From NCBI GenBank assembly GCA_020726505.1, contig JAHLEZ010000011.1:930001-994000 (forward strand): a DNA stretch of 64,000 bases, in the 5' to 3' direction. Of the stretch, positions 1 through 13,400 are shown piece by piece. Origin of the DNA: Leptodontidium sp. MPI-SDFR-AT-0119. Its lineage: Eukaryota; Ascomycota; Leotiomycetes; Helotiales; Leptodontidiaceae. A program made the translations under genes and the position numbers. Positions within the stretch are counted from its first letter, which is position 1, and the number at the start of each line of letters is the position of its first letter. The notes below the pieces were generated by a model. That model had not been told where the DNA came from, did no database searches, and worked only from the letters and a program-made list of their open reading frames with translations.

Positions 1-98
1 GAGTCAATATCGACGATGTGAAACTCCTTCTTGAGCGGGGAGCGGTCTCCCATCTGAAAACGACGCAACTCGGCGTTGAGTCTAGTCGATAACAGCAC

Positions 99-1348
99 TT
101 ACATGGGAACATTCTGCTCTACCACCAATTGCTCCTTCTCTTTCAACTCTCTCTCCCTTTCCTTCTCCAACTTCCTAGCCCTCTCCTCCCTCTCACTAAA
201 TCTATCCGAGAACAGCCCAAAGTGACTTCTCATCACAATCGTGAATTTAACAAACTCTTCCATACAATCCACAATTCTATCACGATTCCCGCTAGGCTTC
301 ATCCTACTCCCCCCTTCTTCGCCGCCCTCTTCCGTAAACTGCGTATATGCTTGCGGAACAGAGGATTGGTTCGGGATAACAAACATACGCATCCAGCGTC
401 CAAGGATTCGGAGCGAATTTACTGCGTTGAACGATTGCGAACCGCCTGAAACTTCGGCGACTGCGAGTGTGCGGCCTTGAGTTGGGCGGACGGAACCGAC
501 GGAGAGGGGAATCCAGTCGATTTGGTTTTTGAAAACAGCAGTCTAATATCCCATCCTGTTAGTGGGGTCTGATCTCTTACTCGTGTATTTATCAGTGAAC
601 TTACCAGAGTCCCGTGCTGTTCGGGTGAGATCCATACATGCCCATCACTCCATCGACTCAAGTCTCTGAGCTCTTGAACTTTGGGGTGGTTATGCTGGAC
701 ATCGTCTTTGACGGGGAGACCGGCCGGATCGTAGATTCGCACGTCGCAGCCTAGTCTGAAAAGAATCCTGGAGGCTTCGAAGGCGAGTAGTTTGGAGTAG
801 GATCTATATGTACAGCAGGGCATCAGCAAAATTCCATCATACCCAATGGCTCCCGTAATTTCAAAATGCCGAGAGAATGTATATATGGAAATCTTGCTTC
901 CTCACCTTGATCGAAGACTTCCGTACAGCACCAACACTTTCAATCTCTCTCCCGTAGCATCCAGATCCATCTCTGCTGATCTGATCGCGGTGCTTAACTC
1001 TAGTTTACTAATCCAATCACTTGACGTGATTTCGGGATCGAGGATAAATGGTCGGTAGGTTTTCCGTACAGCAGCATCGTCTTTCTCCTCCGTGATGGCT
1101 AAGGATCGGAATGAGAACGAGGGATCGACTTCGATGTGGTCAACTTGGCGAAGAGCCGAAGTATTGTTTAAATCGCCATTTATGGCGACAGTGCCTGGCA
1201 TTGAATTTATGAATCGAAATCCAGATGGGTTGGAATATCTGATTGACGGGCTTCTGAGTGCGGTTGTGACCTTTGAATTCGTTAGCCTCAGTTGCTGGAC
1301 TAGTTGGAGACCACGGAAACTTACTACTCGACGAAGACAAATAGACAT
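99..1348 (-). CDS. arsH: ArsH-type NADPH-dependent FMN reductase (organoarsenical resistance)
   Basis: Three exons read in one frame: 1348-906, 803-605 and 542-99, giving about 361 residues with both introns phase-compatible. The flavin phosphate loop is visible as [14 protein letters not shown] across the first intron. It is followed by the family blocks [55 protein letters not shown] and [16 protein letters not shown], and by a charged C-terminal helix. ArsH proteins are flavoproteins known to oxidise trivalent methylated arsenicals with NADPH. An internal Met at base 1201 ([10 protein letters not shown]) could be the true start; the upstream 49 residues are basic and hydroxylated and might be a targeting peptide. 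The stop is TAA at 99-101, directly within a good GTAAGT donor, so an extra exon running off the window cannot be excluded. No arsenite pump or arsenate reductase lies beside it here. Confidence 0.9.
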
Positions 1349-1784
1349 CAGTGTTTCTAAATTAACAGAGTAGTTTTAACAGATTTAGCTTGCGGGAATT
1401 TCAGGAAGATAGAAAGGAAATATTTGCAGGTGTCCTCTTTTATCTGAAGTATTGAATAAAGCCCTCGCCTGCAGTGACAATTGTGAGAATGTCACTGCTC
1501 AGATGTGATTGGCTACTCATCTGGTGGCGATCTCCGAACTTTCCACTTTTCAGGGGCTCTCGCTTACGAAACTCTGAGGAAAAGCCGCCTTGGCGACTTC
1601 GAAATGTTCAATGCTCTCAAAGACCATGTTTTCAAGGGCATTAGATGGATTGAATAGTCCCTCTCCCAGAGCAAATGTGTTTCCCAGGAGAACTGCATAA
1701 ATTTTCTAGTGAATCCCCCAATTCTTAACATGTCACCAAAAGAGACATCCAAACAATGACTTCCTGCAACCACTTATCATCATT
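1349..1784. other. intergenic, possible short gene remnant
   Basis: No intact gene. On the minus strand around 1580-1690 one frame is open and protein-like (contains LGNTFALGEGLFNPSN and ENMVFESIEHFEVAKAAFP), but it lacks a start and I do not recognise a family. It may be the tail of a decayed gene. Confidence 0.3.
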
Positions 1785-2825
1785 GACATCAAGAAAAGTA
1801 AACAAGACCCCGAAGTACCATATGCAGCTCCTGTGGTTTCCTCTCAAGTTCTTCCGTCCTAGCCTCCAACTCGTCAACGCCCCAATTGGCCCAGACGTAC
1901 CTGTCATAGAGAAACACAGCTTCAGGATTTGCAATCCGCAGACAGAAATTGCCTGCTAGTTTGGATATCAGGCAAAATCTGAGGCAATCGGTACATCTTG
2001 ATAGATGCACCAAACTTACGGTCAACAATCAAAAAAAGCCCTTCCTTCGCCGAGCCCATATCGCTTACAATAGCCCTTAGCTGTCCTTCACATCTCTCAA
2101 ACCAAGAACTCACTTCGATCATCTTAGTCAGGGCGAATTTGGAAGCTGCGTAGGTAGACATGCCTCTTGAAAGCTCGATGGCTAGTAGATGTTGAGGATC
2201 GTACCTAGCTTTGCTGAGTCTTGTCCCATCAACCACTTCAGTTCGCGAGAATGGGGTGAACGCACGTGTGGTGTTGAAGGTAGCTCGAACGTTCACTTCG
2301 AGATGATTCTACCAGTTATTCGCATCTGTATCTAGGATGTTCATCGGATCGACAAAATATTCTGCATTCGTAGGAATCATATCAAGGCATTCAAATTCGC
2401 TATGCATTTTCTCGAATCTGGAGTGGAGAGTAGCCATTTTGGTCGTATCACCCGCGGCATAGGATACCTTGCACTCGGGAGCATGGCGGAAGGTGACGAT
2501 CAGTTCTTGAGTTGTGGAGATTGAGAAACTCGTCTCTGCGTCTTTCAATGCCAATGTTGGAGGCGCCGGCAAGTGCGAATGAGAGGGCGGTATGTTTACC
2601 GATGCCTGTCCCGCCGCCAATTATCACGATCTGAGAGTTAGTTAAGTCTGGCTTGATGGGGTATGTAGGAGGAGGTCCTGTGAGAGAAGATTAGCTTACG
2701 GATTTACCAATCGCTAAGACTTCTGGTTGCGTGGGATTAATGGATGGGAGCGGCTCGGTATGCCATGTTTTGGTGTGTTTTGGGAGTATTGTAGGTGGTG
2801 TAGATATCTCTACCAAACATGCCCT
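1785..2825 (-). pseudogene. decayed short-chain dehydrogenase/reductase (SDR)
   Basis: Read on the minus strand, pieces of one fungal SDR appear in the right order but in different frames. They are an N-terminal segment (TKTWHTEPLPSINPTQPEVL), the cofactor loop IVIIGGGTGIGKHTALSFA, a segment with CKVSYAAGDTTK and DPMNILDTDANNW, then VNVRATFNTTRAF, the catalytic YAASKFALTK (Tyr and Lys of YxxxK), and a C-terminal block NPEAVFLYDRYVWANWGVDEL. The frame changes near 2540. An in-frame TAG at 2309-2311 follows NNW where homologues continue, and the segment between TFNTTRAF and the YxxxK motif is scrambled. Introns alone do not explain the stop. I conclude it is a pseudogene of an NAD(P)-dependent oxidoreductase; substrate unknown. 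Confidence 0.75.
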
Positions 2826-3822
2826 TGAACTAGGGACTGGAGAAATGATGAGTTAGTCAAGATCTTAGTGGTAGCAGTGGAGTGTAGGAACCAAGTACTT
2901 AAAGATATCCCAAGCACCTACGAGACGAGGTAAATGGTATTTGCTAAGAGTCTTTTACAGACAACTCTTACGCATTACTTCAGAGTTGAAGCTGTCGAGT
3001 CTCAGGCGATAATGAGCATATAAACAAAAAAAAAAGTCCTCAGTAGGATGTCTACTCATGCTAACAATCCTTCCCAGAATTTCTCTTTGATGATAAGGGT
3101 CAACATTTCAAAGCTATTCGCGAGAACCACCGAATCCCCGGTTTGAAGTCCAAGAGCCACACAGCACCATGGGAGATGACATTATATTAACAGCCTTGAC
3201 CCAGTCACCAAGACTATTTATGAAGATAGTACCACGGGCATGACTCGTTGCAAGTTTGTTGATTCCAAAGGAAGTCACCCATTCCGGAGAAATCATGCCC
3301 GTGTCCGTCCCATTTGATCAGGACTGCATGTGTAGCTGGAAGTCGTCCCTTGCTCGCATCAAGTATTACTCAAAGTTACTCTTGCTATCCCACATAATAA
3401 AGAAGATTTTGATCATGTCGACGAGCGGTTAGGCATGACCCATCTCACTTAACACAAAGCTCACTCGCTTCAGGGGCCAAGGCGAGAAAGATCACTGAGA
3501 ATTATTATTCCTTTAAAGGTAAGCCATTCAATTAGTGTTTATTCTCTTAAAGTGTATTGAGGTCTTTACGTCATTTCTTATTTAGCCTATATCAAAGACG
3601 TAGGGCATTCGGACTGATGTTTATCAGTGAAGGGAACAAGCGAGACAATCCAGGGTTCCCCGCGAACAACTCCGCTGGGATCATCAGTCGGTAATGTGGA
3701 CGGGAATCATGAACGGCAGTAGAAATTCGTCGTACGTATTTAAGGCTCCCTGTAAGAGGGATTCCGACCTATATTTTGTTGAATCATCTCGCAACGCCAT
3801 TTAAATCACCGAATCCACAAAG
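2826..3822. other. intergenic
   Basis: No supported gene. A 60-codon minus-strand frame near 3114-3296 has no recognisable domain. The last 100 bases are the likely promoter of the DUF3237 gene, with a TATATTTT-like sequence about 50 bases before its ATG. Confidence 0.4.
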
Positions 3823-4376
3823 ATGATCTGGTCTACCGTTACATCCATTTTGTTGGTTCTTACAGGGAGTTTGGCTCAAACCAGCTTCACCGAACCGAAG
3901 GCTCCACGGCTCACTTTCCTCTACTCTTCGAACGTGACTCTCGGTCCAACAATCGAATATGGCGACGGGCCCAGAGGCAACCGAGTCGCTATCCCTATTA
4001 TCGGCGGCACGTTCTCAGGTCCAAAATTAAGTGGTATGGTCAAGAGGTCCCATTTCAATCCCCTCTAAATCAGCCTTTTACCATACAAATCTAACTTCTT
4101 CAAGGAACCATAATCAACCTAGGCGCAGACTGGGGGTTGACCGACAACTTCGGCATCTTCAATCCAGACACGAGGTATGGTTTGAAGACTGATGACGGGG
4201 CCAACATCTACATCCAGACGAGCGGGCCGCAGAAAAGCGACGGGATCCATTTACGCCTTCTATTCGAGACGGGAAATGCGAATTACACCTGGTTGAACCA
4301 TATCGTGGCTGTTGGTCTACTGAAAGGAGGGAAAGGCTACGTTCTTATTGATGTGTGGGAGATGGAGAGTCCTTAG
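3823..4376 (+). CDS. secreted DUF3237 family protein
   Basis: Two exons, 3823-4033 and 4105-4376, give 160 residues. The donor is GTATGG and the acceptor TTCAAG; the join (G|GA) restores GTIINLGADW. Residues 1-19 (MIWSTVTSILLVLTGSLAQ) form a signal peptide. The mature part shows the DUF3237 pattern: NRVAIPIIGGTFSGPKLSG, then GADWGLTDNFGIFNPDTRY, then a TDDGANIYIQTSG strand and a VGLLKGGKGYVLIDVWEM end. DUF3237 proteins are small beta-barrel proteins whose biochemical role is not established. Several N-x-T/S sites (NVT, NYT) fit secretion. It stands alone between the SDR remnant and the amidase. Confidence 0.85.
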
Positions 4377-5570
4377 ATGAGAAGAGGAGAGGATTGTTGT
4401 GAACCTCTTTTGGTGGGGACTTAGAACTTTGTTCCAAGCATCAGCTGCTATAAAAAGGTTGAACATGTGCAGGGGGTTAGTGATGTGTCTGATCGTTATT
4501 CCAAGACAGATAAAATTCACAATTCATTTTTCTTAGCGTCAGATTATTCGATATCTGTTGTTCATCTCCTCTGGCACGACTCAACTGCCCATTTCTGTGT
4601 GTTCGCATCATTCGGACATATAATTCGCAGCGTTCTAGAGTGCTTTTGCTGTGAAAATAGAAGACCCCATGGAAATAAGAGACAGGATACTTGCTCCCTA
4701 TTGAATATCTGCAAATTCAAAACTATCAATTGAACAAGCAAGCCCCTCAGCCGGAGATTGGAAGTTTTAGAAGACCCAGTCCCAATTGCGGTACCCATAT
4801 TTTGAATTCGTTATAAATAGACTAGACTAGGGTTAGACATATAGTAGCGACAGAGTATTAAATTCTGGGAGCCTAACTTATTGCATGTCTACTATTCTGG
4901 ACGCATCTGATGAAGATTCATAAAACAGAACTTGGCTACTTGGGACGCTTAGGCTCCAGGCAGCTCTGCGTTGTTGAGGTTCGTCACCCACTGGCCTACA
5001 ACACCAGTCACAGAACATGCCTCTAGATTATAGTGCGGTAACATAGTTGCTTTATAGTCAATAAGCATGTCTTAATTGCGATACACCACGAATCTCCACC
5101 GAGGCTTGCATTTAGTTTTGGGACGTCAAGCCGTACGCAGTTAATTGAACTCGCTATCTTTCAGGTCGAGCGACTCCAAACAATCCATGGGGTCAGTTTC
5201 GTACCATGGATCTCAAGTTTCCCTCTGACTGGTCGCTAGATGACGTACATCGTGATAGTCCCATTCCACGACAACATTCTAAGCGAGCAGCCCCTTTCGC
5301 AACAAGCCCAGCAATGCCAAGCCTTGGGCCACGCAAGGGTCGCGACAAGAACCCAGCCAGGCATCAGCCACCGCTTGATAAGCCTTTGCATGGTAACCTT
5401 GAAAACGAAGCCGAGATACCCGAGAGGATCAAAACACCGCACCGCTTGTAACTTTCTCACTTTCTTACTTCAGCTTCAACTTCATTCTTCACGTTATTAG
5501 AGAGGATAGCCTGGAACTCACGTGTGTCTCTTCTCGAACGCTTTGGCTTACTTGCCTGTTATTACTCGAG
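4377..5570. other. intergenic
   Basis: Stops in all frames; no recognisable protein or RNA. The right part contains the amidase promoter and leader. Confidence 0.4.
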
Positions 5571-7778
5571 ATGGCCAGCATAGGCCAGGATAATAAGAAG
5601 GGCTTCTTTAATTATCCTGAGGCTAAGAAGGGGTGAGTGATGGAATTTTTGGAGTACCTACTGTATTGTACATCTGGAAACAACGTGACTGACGATCTTG
5701 AAACAGACCAGATGTTCCGTATAAGAACGACAGGAAAGAGAACCCCGCTGTGAGAGGATGGTTCGTCTACATCTCTGCTCTCATGTACGTCTCCATTCCG
5801 ACTACCCCTCACGCGTTCTCGGAAATCAGCTCATCTTTACAGCCTCGAGAATATCCCGTTGATCAGGAATCAAGTTTGGCGCAATGCTGGCTTCGGTGAC
5901 CTTCGCAAGATCCGCACGTATTTGGAGTACTTTGAACCTAGATATGATCCAACTGTCGTCCCCACCGTAGCCCCACGATCACCGTTTGAGAGCAAAGATG
6001 ACCTCGCCGTCGACTCCAACGGCACGCCATCACCCAAGACATTGTCAAGTCATAGATATTACTCTGTCGCTGACTATACAGCTATGTATATGTCCGGAGA
6101 TTTGACTCCAACAGCTGTGGCGAAAGCATTGCTTCCTCTGATTCGAAAGGATACATCGCCGCCTGGCCAGTATTCCATTGGCTGGTTCGATAGTAAAGTT
6201 GAGTCCATTATGGCCGCTGCTGAAGCTTCGACTTTGCGTTACCAGAAGAAAGCTCCTCTTGGACCACTAGACGGCGTCCCAGCAGCGGTAAAAGATGAGT
6301 AAGTACACTTCCCGGAATGAAAGCTTCCCTTCCGACATCTTCCCTTGTCGACATCTTCCATGTCCGCGATCTTATAACTCCTATATACACCACCGTTATT
6401 CCCTTCAAGTTTCTCCCAGGGGTGATGTGCTGACTCAAAAATCTGTAGGTATGATGTTGAAGGCTATACGACTTCTCTCGGATCCGTAAATGACTACACT
6501 GGACAAGCAGCACCTGGAGAGACTATCACAGCATGGTGCGTGAAAAAGATGGACGAAGCTGGAGCCATCAACTTCGGAAAGCTGCACATGCATGAGTTTG
6601 GTCTAGGTATGTTTGTGAGCCTCAGATTCTATCCCCGGATCCATCACTTCCCAGCCATTTCGTGATATTCAAACTCACAGTTCTCAGACACATCTGGCAA
6701 CAATCCCATCAAAGGCACACCTCCTAATCCATACAACCCTCAATATTACACTGGCGGTTCATCTAGCGGATGCGGCTACGCCGTAGCCAGCGGTCTCATT
6801 CCCATTGCTCTAGGAGGAGACGGCGGAGGCTCCATCCGCATCCCAGCATCCTTCTGCTCAGTATTCGGTCTCAAACCCTCTCACGGCCGCCTCTCCTTCA
6901 AACCCTGCATGAATCACTCCTCAACATGCGCTGTCAACGGCCCCATCGCATCCGACATCGCCTCACTAACAGCCTTCTATCAAGTCCTCGGGACGCCCGA
7001 CCCGTCCTCGATCTTCCCGGCTCCCTCACTAACAATCCTCTCACCATCCCTGAAGAAAGTAAAAGTCCTAGGCATCCCCGAAGTATGGTTCGCGCGCTCC
7101 ACACCCGCTATCCAGAGACTCTGTCGGTCCTTGGTGGATAAGATGGTCACAGTACACGACTACACCATCGTACCCATCACCATCCCCTTCCTCTCCGAAG
7201 GCCAAATTGCACACGCCATGACCGTCCTCACAGACGCAGCTACCCTCCTCCCCGTAACGAACAACCTCACATCAGCTAATAGAATCATGCTCGCCCTCGG
7301 CACAGTCACGCCAGCAATCGACTACGTCCTGGCTCAGAAACTCCGGCAACTACTCATGCAACACCTCGCGTATCTCTGGCAGCAACATCCAGGTATGATA
7401 ATCATCACGCCGACGACCTCGTGCGCGGGCTGGAAGATCGGTCATAAAGATGATTTGAAGTATGGTATCAGTGATGGTAATCGGACGTTGAAAACTATGG
7501 AGTATGTATGGATGGCGAATTTCCTGGGTCTGCCTAGCTTGACTGTGCCAGTGGGATATGTCAAGCCGGAAGGGAGTAAGGGTGAGGGAGAGGAGGCTGA
7601 TGAGGGGACCGAGGGTCGTGTTCCGGTCGGTCTAATGTCTATGGGGGAGTGGGGTGCTGAGGAAGATCTTTTGAGGTGGGGATGTGATGCTGAGGGTGTT
7701 GGGGAGGAGAGGAGGAGACGGCCGCCGATTTGGGTGGATGTTGTAGCAAAGGCGAGGGAGGAGATGAAGAGGACTTAG
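5571..7778 (+). CDS. amidase signature (AS) family hydrolase
   Basis: Five exons (5571-5632, 5707-5784, 5843-6298, 6449-6606, 6688-7778) give 614 residues; every junction keeps frame and has GT/AG ends. The AS Ser-cisSer-Lys triad is present: Lys197 in VPAAVKDE, the cis-Ser in YYTGGSSSGCGYAVASG (Ser276/277), and the nucleophile Ser300 in GGDGGGSIRIPASF. The Gly-rich loop and the GLKPSHGRLS follow-on are typical. The N-terminal 100 residues (YPEAKKGPDVPY, RNQVWRNAGFGDLRKIRTYL) form a fungal-type extension. No signal peptide. Members cleave amide or ester bonds; the substrate cannot be read from sequence. The C-terminal 80 residues are Glu/Gly-rich and poorly conserved in style. Confidence 0.9.
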
Positions 7779-8039
7779 AGTGCTTTTTGCAGTGAGTTTA
7801 GTTGTGGTTGATGAGAGGAGGGGAAGTTTTAGAGATGTAGATGATATGATGATCGCGAAGGGACGGTGTGAAGCCAGCCACAAAAGGGGCTGGTAGGATG
7901 TAATTGGCACTTCGATCAGAAGTTTCCACTCATTAATAATTAGCAAGCAACGTGGAGAAGATACAATAGAAAGAAGATAAAGGTGCATGAGACAACTACC
8001 GGCTTCCTGGCCCAAGGAACTGAACTAGTTTAGAGAACG

Positions 8040-8061
8040 AGAGAGAGAGAGAGAGAGAGAG
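8040..8061. repeat. (GA)n microsatellite
   Basis: About 11 uninterrupted GA units just downstream of the amidase. Confidence 0.9.
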
Positions 8062-9041
8062 CCAACAACAACTACAACAAAATCAACATCCAACCCCTGA
8101 AAATAGCCGGGCGAGTAAACAATAGCCCACGTTTCGGCAATCGATTCTCTTCTAAGTCTTCTCAAGAGCTCGTAACCATTACAACTTCCCACCATCTAAA
8201 CTACGACACCTGGATCTAACAATCCTAAATCAACATGCAATACGATTCACACTCGCCTCAGTTATCGACTCAAGATCCCATCCACTCTCATATCTATTCT
8301 GATTCTCTCTTTCATCCACGCCGTCGCCTTCACTTTACCCATAATCCACAACCTCGTTGAGAGCTTACACACCCTCACCCCTGTTCACGCAATATAAACA
8401 CAGCAGGTATTTAACTAGCCGCCCCCTACATCATCACATTCCCAGACTTTCAATATCCATGGTAACACAGTCAGCAACAACCTTCCCCTGGCTCACTATA
8501 CTCCGCTCTGAAGCAGAATAAAATACAGTACAAGAAGTACAGCACTGTAAGGTATCTCGTTCCATCCCACGCCCACACGCCCACGCCCACGTCCATCCAT
8601 TCGAAGTCAAGCTTGGTACGGTACGATGCGGCATTTGTGTTGTGCTGGGTTTGTTCATACTGTATGGTACCATAACATGCAAAAATCCATACAGATATAC
8701 ATACAGTAAGTACATCGTCATCCCCCACGCTCGAAATCTGGATCGATCCACTCTTTCCATCGTCCATCGTCCATGCCTGACATCCCTCCACTCCCCTTAG
8801 CCACGTCCCCCAAAGTTACTGTATAGATGCTATCGCCGCGATTAACCACACCTACCCTTTCTCTGTACACTTGCCTACCTATCCAGGTTGCATCTCGTAC
8901 CCAGCTAGATGGGTAGAACGGACGAACGAAACACAGAAAAACGACACCTCCGAAATCACGTTCGCCCTTTCTACTGCGGGCAGCCTATCTCATGCCGGTG
9001 TGACCCTTCCCTCTCCCAACTCCGACTCCGATATATCACAC

Positions 9042-9066
9042 ATACGATACGATACGATACGATACG
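9042..9066. repeat. (ATACG)5 microsatellite
   Basis: Five tandem copies of the pentamer, directly readable. Confidence 0.9.
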
Positions 9067-10450
9067 GGTACAGAACAAGCTGTGTGGTCGGGGAAAGTTT
9101 CTCTCCCGATTTGAAAAAAAGAAAATTGAAAGGAGTGTACTGTACGAACATCGCTACTTCTTTCTCTTTCTCTTACTCTGACTTTATACTGCTCGATAGA
9201 TAGGACAGATAAACCGTCCCCAAACCTTAATAGGAAAGTAGTAGATAACTCGAACGAACGAACGGTTGCCATTGCCGTTTCCTTTCCTTCTCCTTTCTCT
9301 TTCTCCTTCTCCACTAACAACTCACCCGAGGAGGGGAGTAAAGTGGGCGGATATGATAACTGACAGAAAGGAAATACCGCAGAGGTATATGTGCAACGGC
9401 TTCCTGTCCCCTGCGATTTGGGGGTACACGTTACGCATTGTATGGTATACGGTAGTGAGTGGGTTGAGTGGGACTGGGTGGGGTGCTTGGGGTGCTGTTA
9501 TTTTCCTGCGATGTGCCGATGCTATGCTGTGTATGCGATCTTGCATGTGCGATCTTTAATATTAAGATAGGGTTTGATAATTGGTATTGCGGTATGGTGT
9601 GATATAACGCAGACAATGGGGGTGGAGGGAAATGTTGAGATGTGATAGATTAGCTGTTTGGCTAGTGGTAGGTAGTAACGAAAAGATGGAGGGGACTGTC
9701 AAATTAGGGGGAGGGAGGTTTCTTTACTCCTTTACGATGCTGGTTGAAGATGGCCACCATGCCTCATTTAGGATTTTTTAAGTAGTCAAGGCAGGTAGAT
9801 AGACAGAATTGCAATGCTCAAGGTAGGAGGAGACCGTACTCGCATTCACACGCATTCCCACGGCATGAATAAGAAGACAAGCCACAGTTCCTGGGATGGC
9901 AAGACTTTGCGGGATCGGTAGTTTTGCCGATGTTGTGTAATGCTTTGCTTTGCTAAGACATCCCCAGTTCGCTCGTCCCTGATCAGGGAAGGATCTTGTG
10001 GTTTGGAGTTGTGTGTGGCTGAAGGTTTGGAGTGCGTAACATCAAGATCACCGGTTTGGTGAGACATGAACAAGACAGATAAGACGAGACGAGACAAGAC
10101 AAGACAAGATAAAGACAGGAAGGACACGAAATGGTAACCTATGCTAAGCTAAGCTATACTAAGTAGCTTTACTGCAATAAAATAATGTGTTCTGGAACAT
10201 AATACGACATATGTGGCGATCTGGAACGACGCCTGCCCGTGATGTGAATTCATACCGTAATGAAGGTGGTCGTACAGTGTCCATGTGCACGCCATACGAA
10301 CTTACGATTTGATGATGCCGTGACGGTATTCGTAAAGCTAGAGCCAAAGCTAGAGAGAGCAAAAGCCACAACCTGCCCCTTTCGTCTCCCGCGCCCCTGA
10401 GTCGAATCGAAGGACAAGACATCCTATCCAAAGTAGCCTACTTAAAAACG

Positions 10451-13400
10451 GCGATGGTGGAGACGGCCGTGTGACTCCAAATGCAAGAAATTGCGTGGGC
10501 GAGGGCAGGAACAAGTGTTACCTTACCTTGCAAAGCACCTATCTACGCGAGGCTGGTCTGGGTGTCGGACAACATGTTTCCAGAGGATAGACAGGCGTTC
10601 TTGCATTACTGGGCAGAGACAAGGCAAGGCAAGGAAAGAAAAGGAGGCCCCCTGGAATCCCTCCGTAGAGACACAAGCGGCCGGCCACTGCGGAGAGGGG
10701 AGTCACAACGAAACGACAGTGCGGGGGAGGAGTCAGGAAGGATGCATGCCATGCAATGGCACTGGGAGACGAAATGCGGAGCCGAAGTGCCACTGACCTC
10801 AATCGCTCACTACCTAACACTTTAATCTTAATTTTCAAGAAGGAGGCGTTTCTTGGTTGATGGGAGGGAGGCTCAATTTCAGATGAGAAACATGGAGAAA
10901 CGACTGTGCTGAAAGGAATCGGCGTGTGCATTGACTATCCATCTCTGCCTTGAAACCCACTTTCCACATTTTGGACAGCACGGTTCGAGATGCCTAGATA
11001 CCGTATTTCGAAAAGCTGGCTGCCTGCTTTTCTTGCGACGACGACGACAATAGCAACGATGCATTCTCCAGAAAGCAAATCGGCTTGGCTGCCGAATGTA
11101 ACACACACTAACCAACAAGACAAGACAGACGCCATAGGAAGGCTCATCAAAGCAGCGGCTGGCAGCCTGCTTGCTGACTAGCGAATCAATAGCCCCCTCC
11201 CTTGCCCTCGCAGAAAGTCCTCGACGCAACTGAGCAGGTAGCCAATTAAAAGGACAGAAGTACGGAGACGAACCACTGTTGTCACGGTTCTGGTACATGG
11301 GTTCAAGGACCCTTGCCAGAATGGATGACAACGCCAGCGGCGGGCGCGTCATGATGCTTTTAATAATTGGATGATATTGCATGGCTCTCTCAAACGCGGG
11401 GAAGAAAGTGACCAGTCAGTCTGTTCAAGAAGGGTAACGCTTTTTACTCGCCGAGCTTGTTCGCCAGGCCCTTGCTGAATACGCAAGAATCCTTCCGCTT
11501 GGAGAGGATGGCAGACTGGAGATTGGACGTGGGAAGCGCAAGGCTTCATATTTTGGGACACATCTCCGTATGCTGGCATCTTGTTCCCAGCTACGGACGA
11601 ACTCTGCGCTGAGAACGGGAGCTGCCGCTCTGGCTTCTGTCTGTGAAGCTGAGGCTTGCACAAGATTTGAGAAAAGAGATCCGGTACGAACCGTAGTTTA
11701 CATTCGTAGTCAGGAACCGGCCGAGTCTTGTTCCTTTTCAGGACCTGTCGTGAACGGATGTTCAGGACGTGCGGGCTTCTGAACTGCGGAATCTGTGGAA
11801 AGTGTATCTATCTGTCTGGCTGTGGACCTAGCCGCTATTAGCTTCGCCGTTGGACCCCATACTGTCCGAAAATCTTGTGAGACTGGTGTTTGATAACGCT
11901 TCGACGGACGACAGGTTTACTAGAGCCTTTGGCCGCAGAGAAACGGGTCTCCTGTCGGATCCAGCGACGAATCTATCCTCCGCCGAAGCATATCGTCGAC
12001 CATTGCATCTCAAGCCCTGTCATATCTGTTAGTAGTAGGGAGTTTTCCAATGCCGCCACCAGGGTTTTACGAAGTTCATGTGGGGGACGAACTCTTGCCC
12101 TCTCAAATATCCGATTCGTGTAGAATCGCCCAATCAAGGAGGACAAAGAATTTTACACGGCTGCGGCCGCACCCAAGCTGCATGGACAAGGAAAGGGGTT
12201 AGTGAATGGTCGGTTCAGGGTGGAAATAACATCGTGGTGAAGATCATTGAGGGCGCCACTCAGATGCCGAGCCTGCTTAGGCCGGCCTCCGAACATTCCT
12301 AATCAGTGGATCGTGCAGAAACAGGAGCGTTGAAGCGAAAGAATTGTAGGAATGGGAATATCAATGTTTCACTTCGCTTGCGGACTTGGCGTATCGATTG
12401 ATCGAATCGAGGGAGTCTCGCTTGTGCTGGTAAAATCGAGTTAGCTCTTGGCAAGACGCGGGAAGATGAAGCTGTTAGGTATTGCGCCATGTGTTTCTCA
12501 ATGAAGCCATTCGAGATCGTCACGAGGCTGCTGGCGAGGGCGAACATCTGCAAGCCGAAATCAGGAAGGTGCCTGCAAACGGTGCCATCTGGCCGAATGT
12601 GAAGGGGGGAAAACGCCATCACCAGCCGTGCTGGGAGTCGTGGCTCGCTCCAAGGAGCTGAAGATGTTGGTAAAATGGCAATGAATGGCATTGCAGATTC
12701 GGGAAGCCGAGAAAAAGAGAACGTGGGGGTTTGCGGATTGTTGCCTAGTTGCAGGTTGCAGGTTGCAGGTGAGTTTGGTTATGGGTGTGCCGCAATCGAA
12801 CAGGTGCAGTCCCTGTCCAGGAGAGCGAGCGGGGCAGCGCTGGGATGCCCTTGGATACATGCACCAGGGCAGCGAAGTGATGAGACCCCCGACCTAGCGA
12901 ATGGCAGGACAGCATTCTGAGGTTCAAGATACGAGCTTCGCCAGGGCGAATGAGAGGACGAGATCCTTATGCACGAGATGGGAGACATCGCCAGGATGGT
13001 TGGATATGGGCACCAATGAGATTGCACCATGAAGTCTGTCAGATTAGCGACAGCATGTCAGTCTGGAAAGGGTCTGTGTGCTTGCATATCCCCCTCCAGA
13101 CCCCGGCTCAGTCCCTGCTCTGAGTGTGGAGAACAAAAGCAAAAACAGATGGTTCGTGAGCTACTGAGACATTAAAAGGAGATGGGCCTGAAGGCTCGTA
13201 GCAGAATCGAGATGTGATAGAAGTCAGTCATGAGTGGAGCTGGAAACCTCGAATTGCCATGAGGAGGTGGATCAGGACATTTGTGGCCTTCTTTCTGTCG
13301 ACGTCGAACAACTTCATGATCTCTTGAATCAGATCCTTATCAGGAGACATAATCGCTCAGCATAGCTTGATGAGCATGCCGTCATTGTTGTTCCCATGAT

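Larger units (their letters stand above)
7779..10450. other. gene-free, simple-repeat-rich region
   Basis: No coding frame with family character. Contains a GA microsatellite at 8040-8061, an ATACG pentamer tract at 9042-9066, CT-rich tracts, and a GACGA/GACAA tract at 10082-10110. It forms the left part of a 10.6-kb gap before the ecl1-family gene. Confidence 0.5.
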
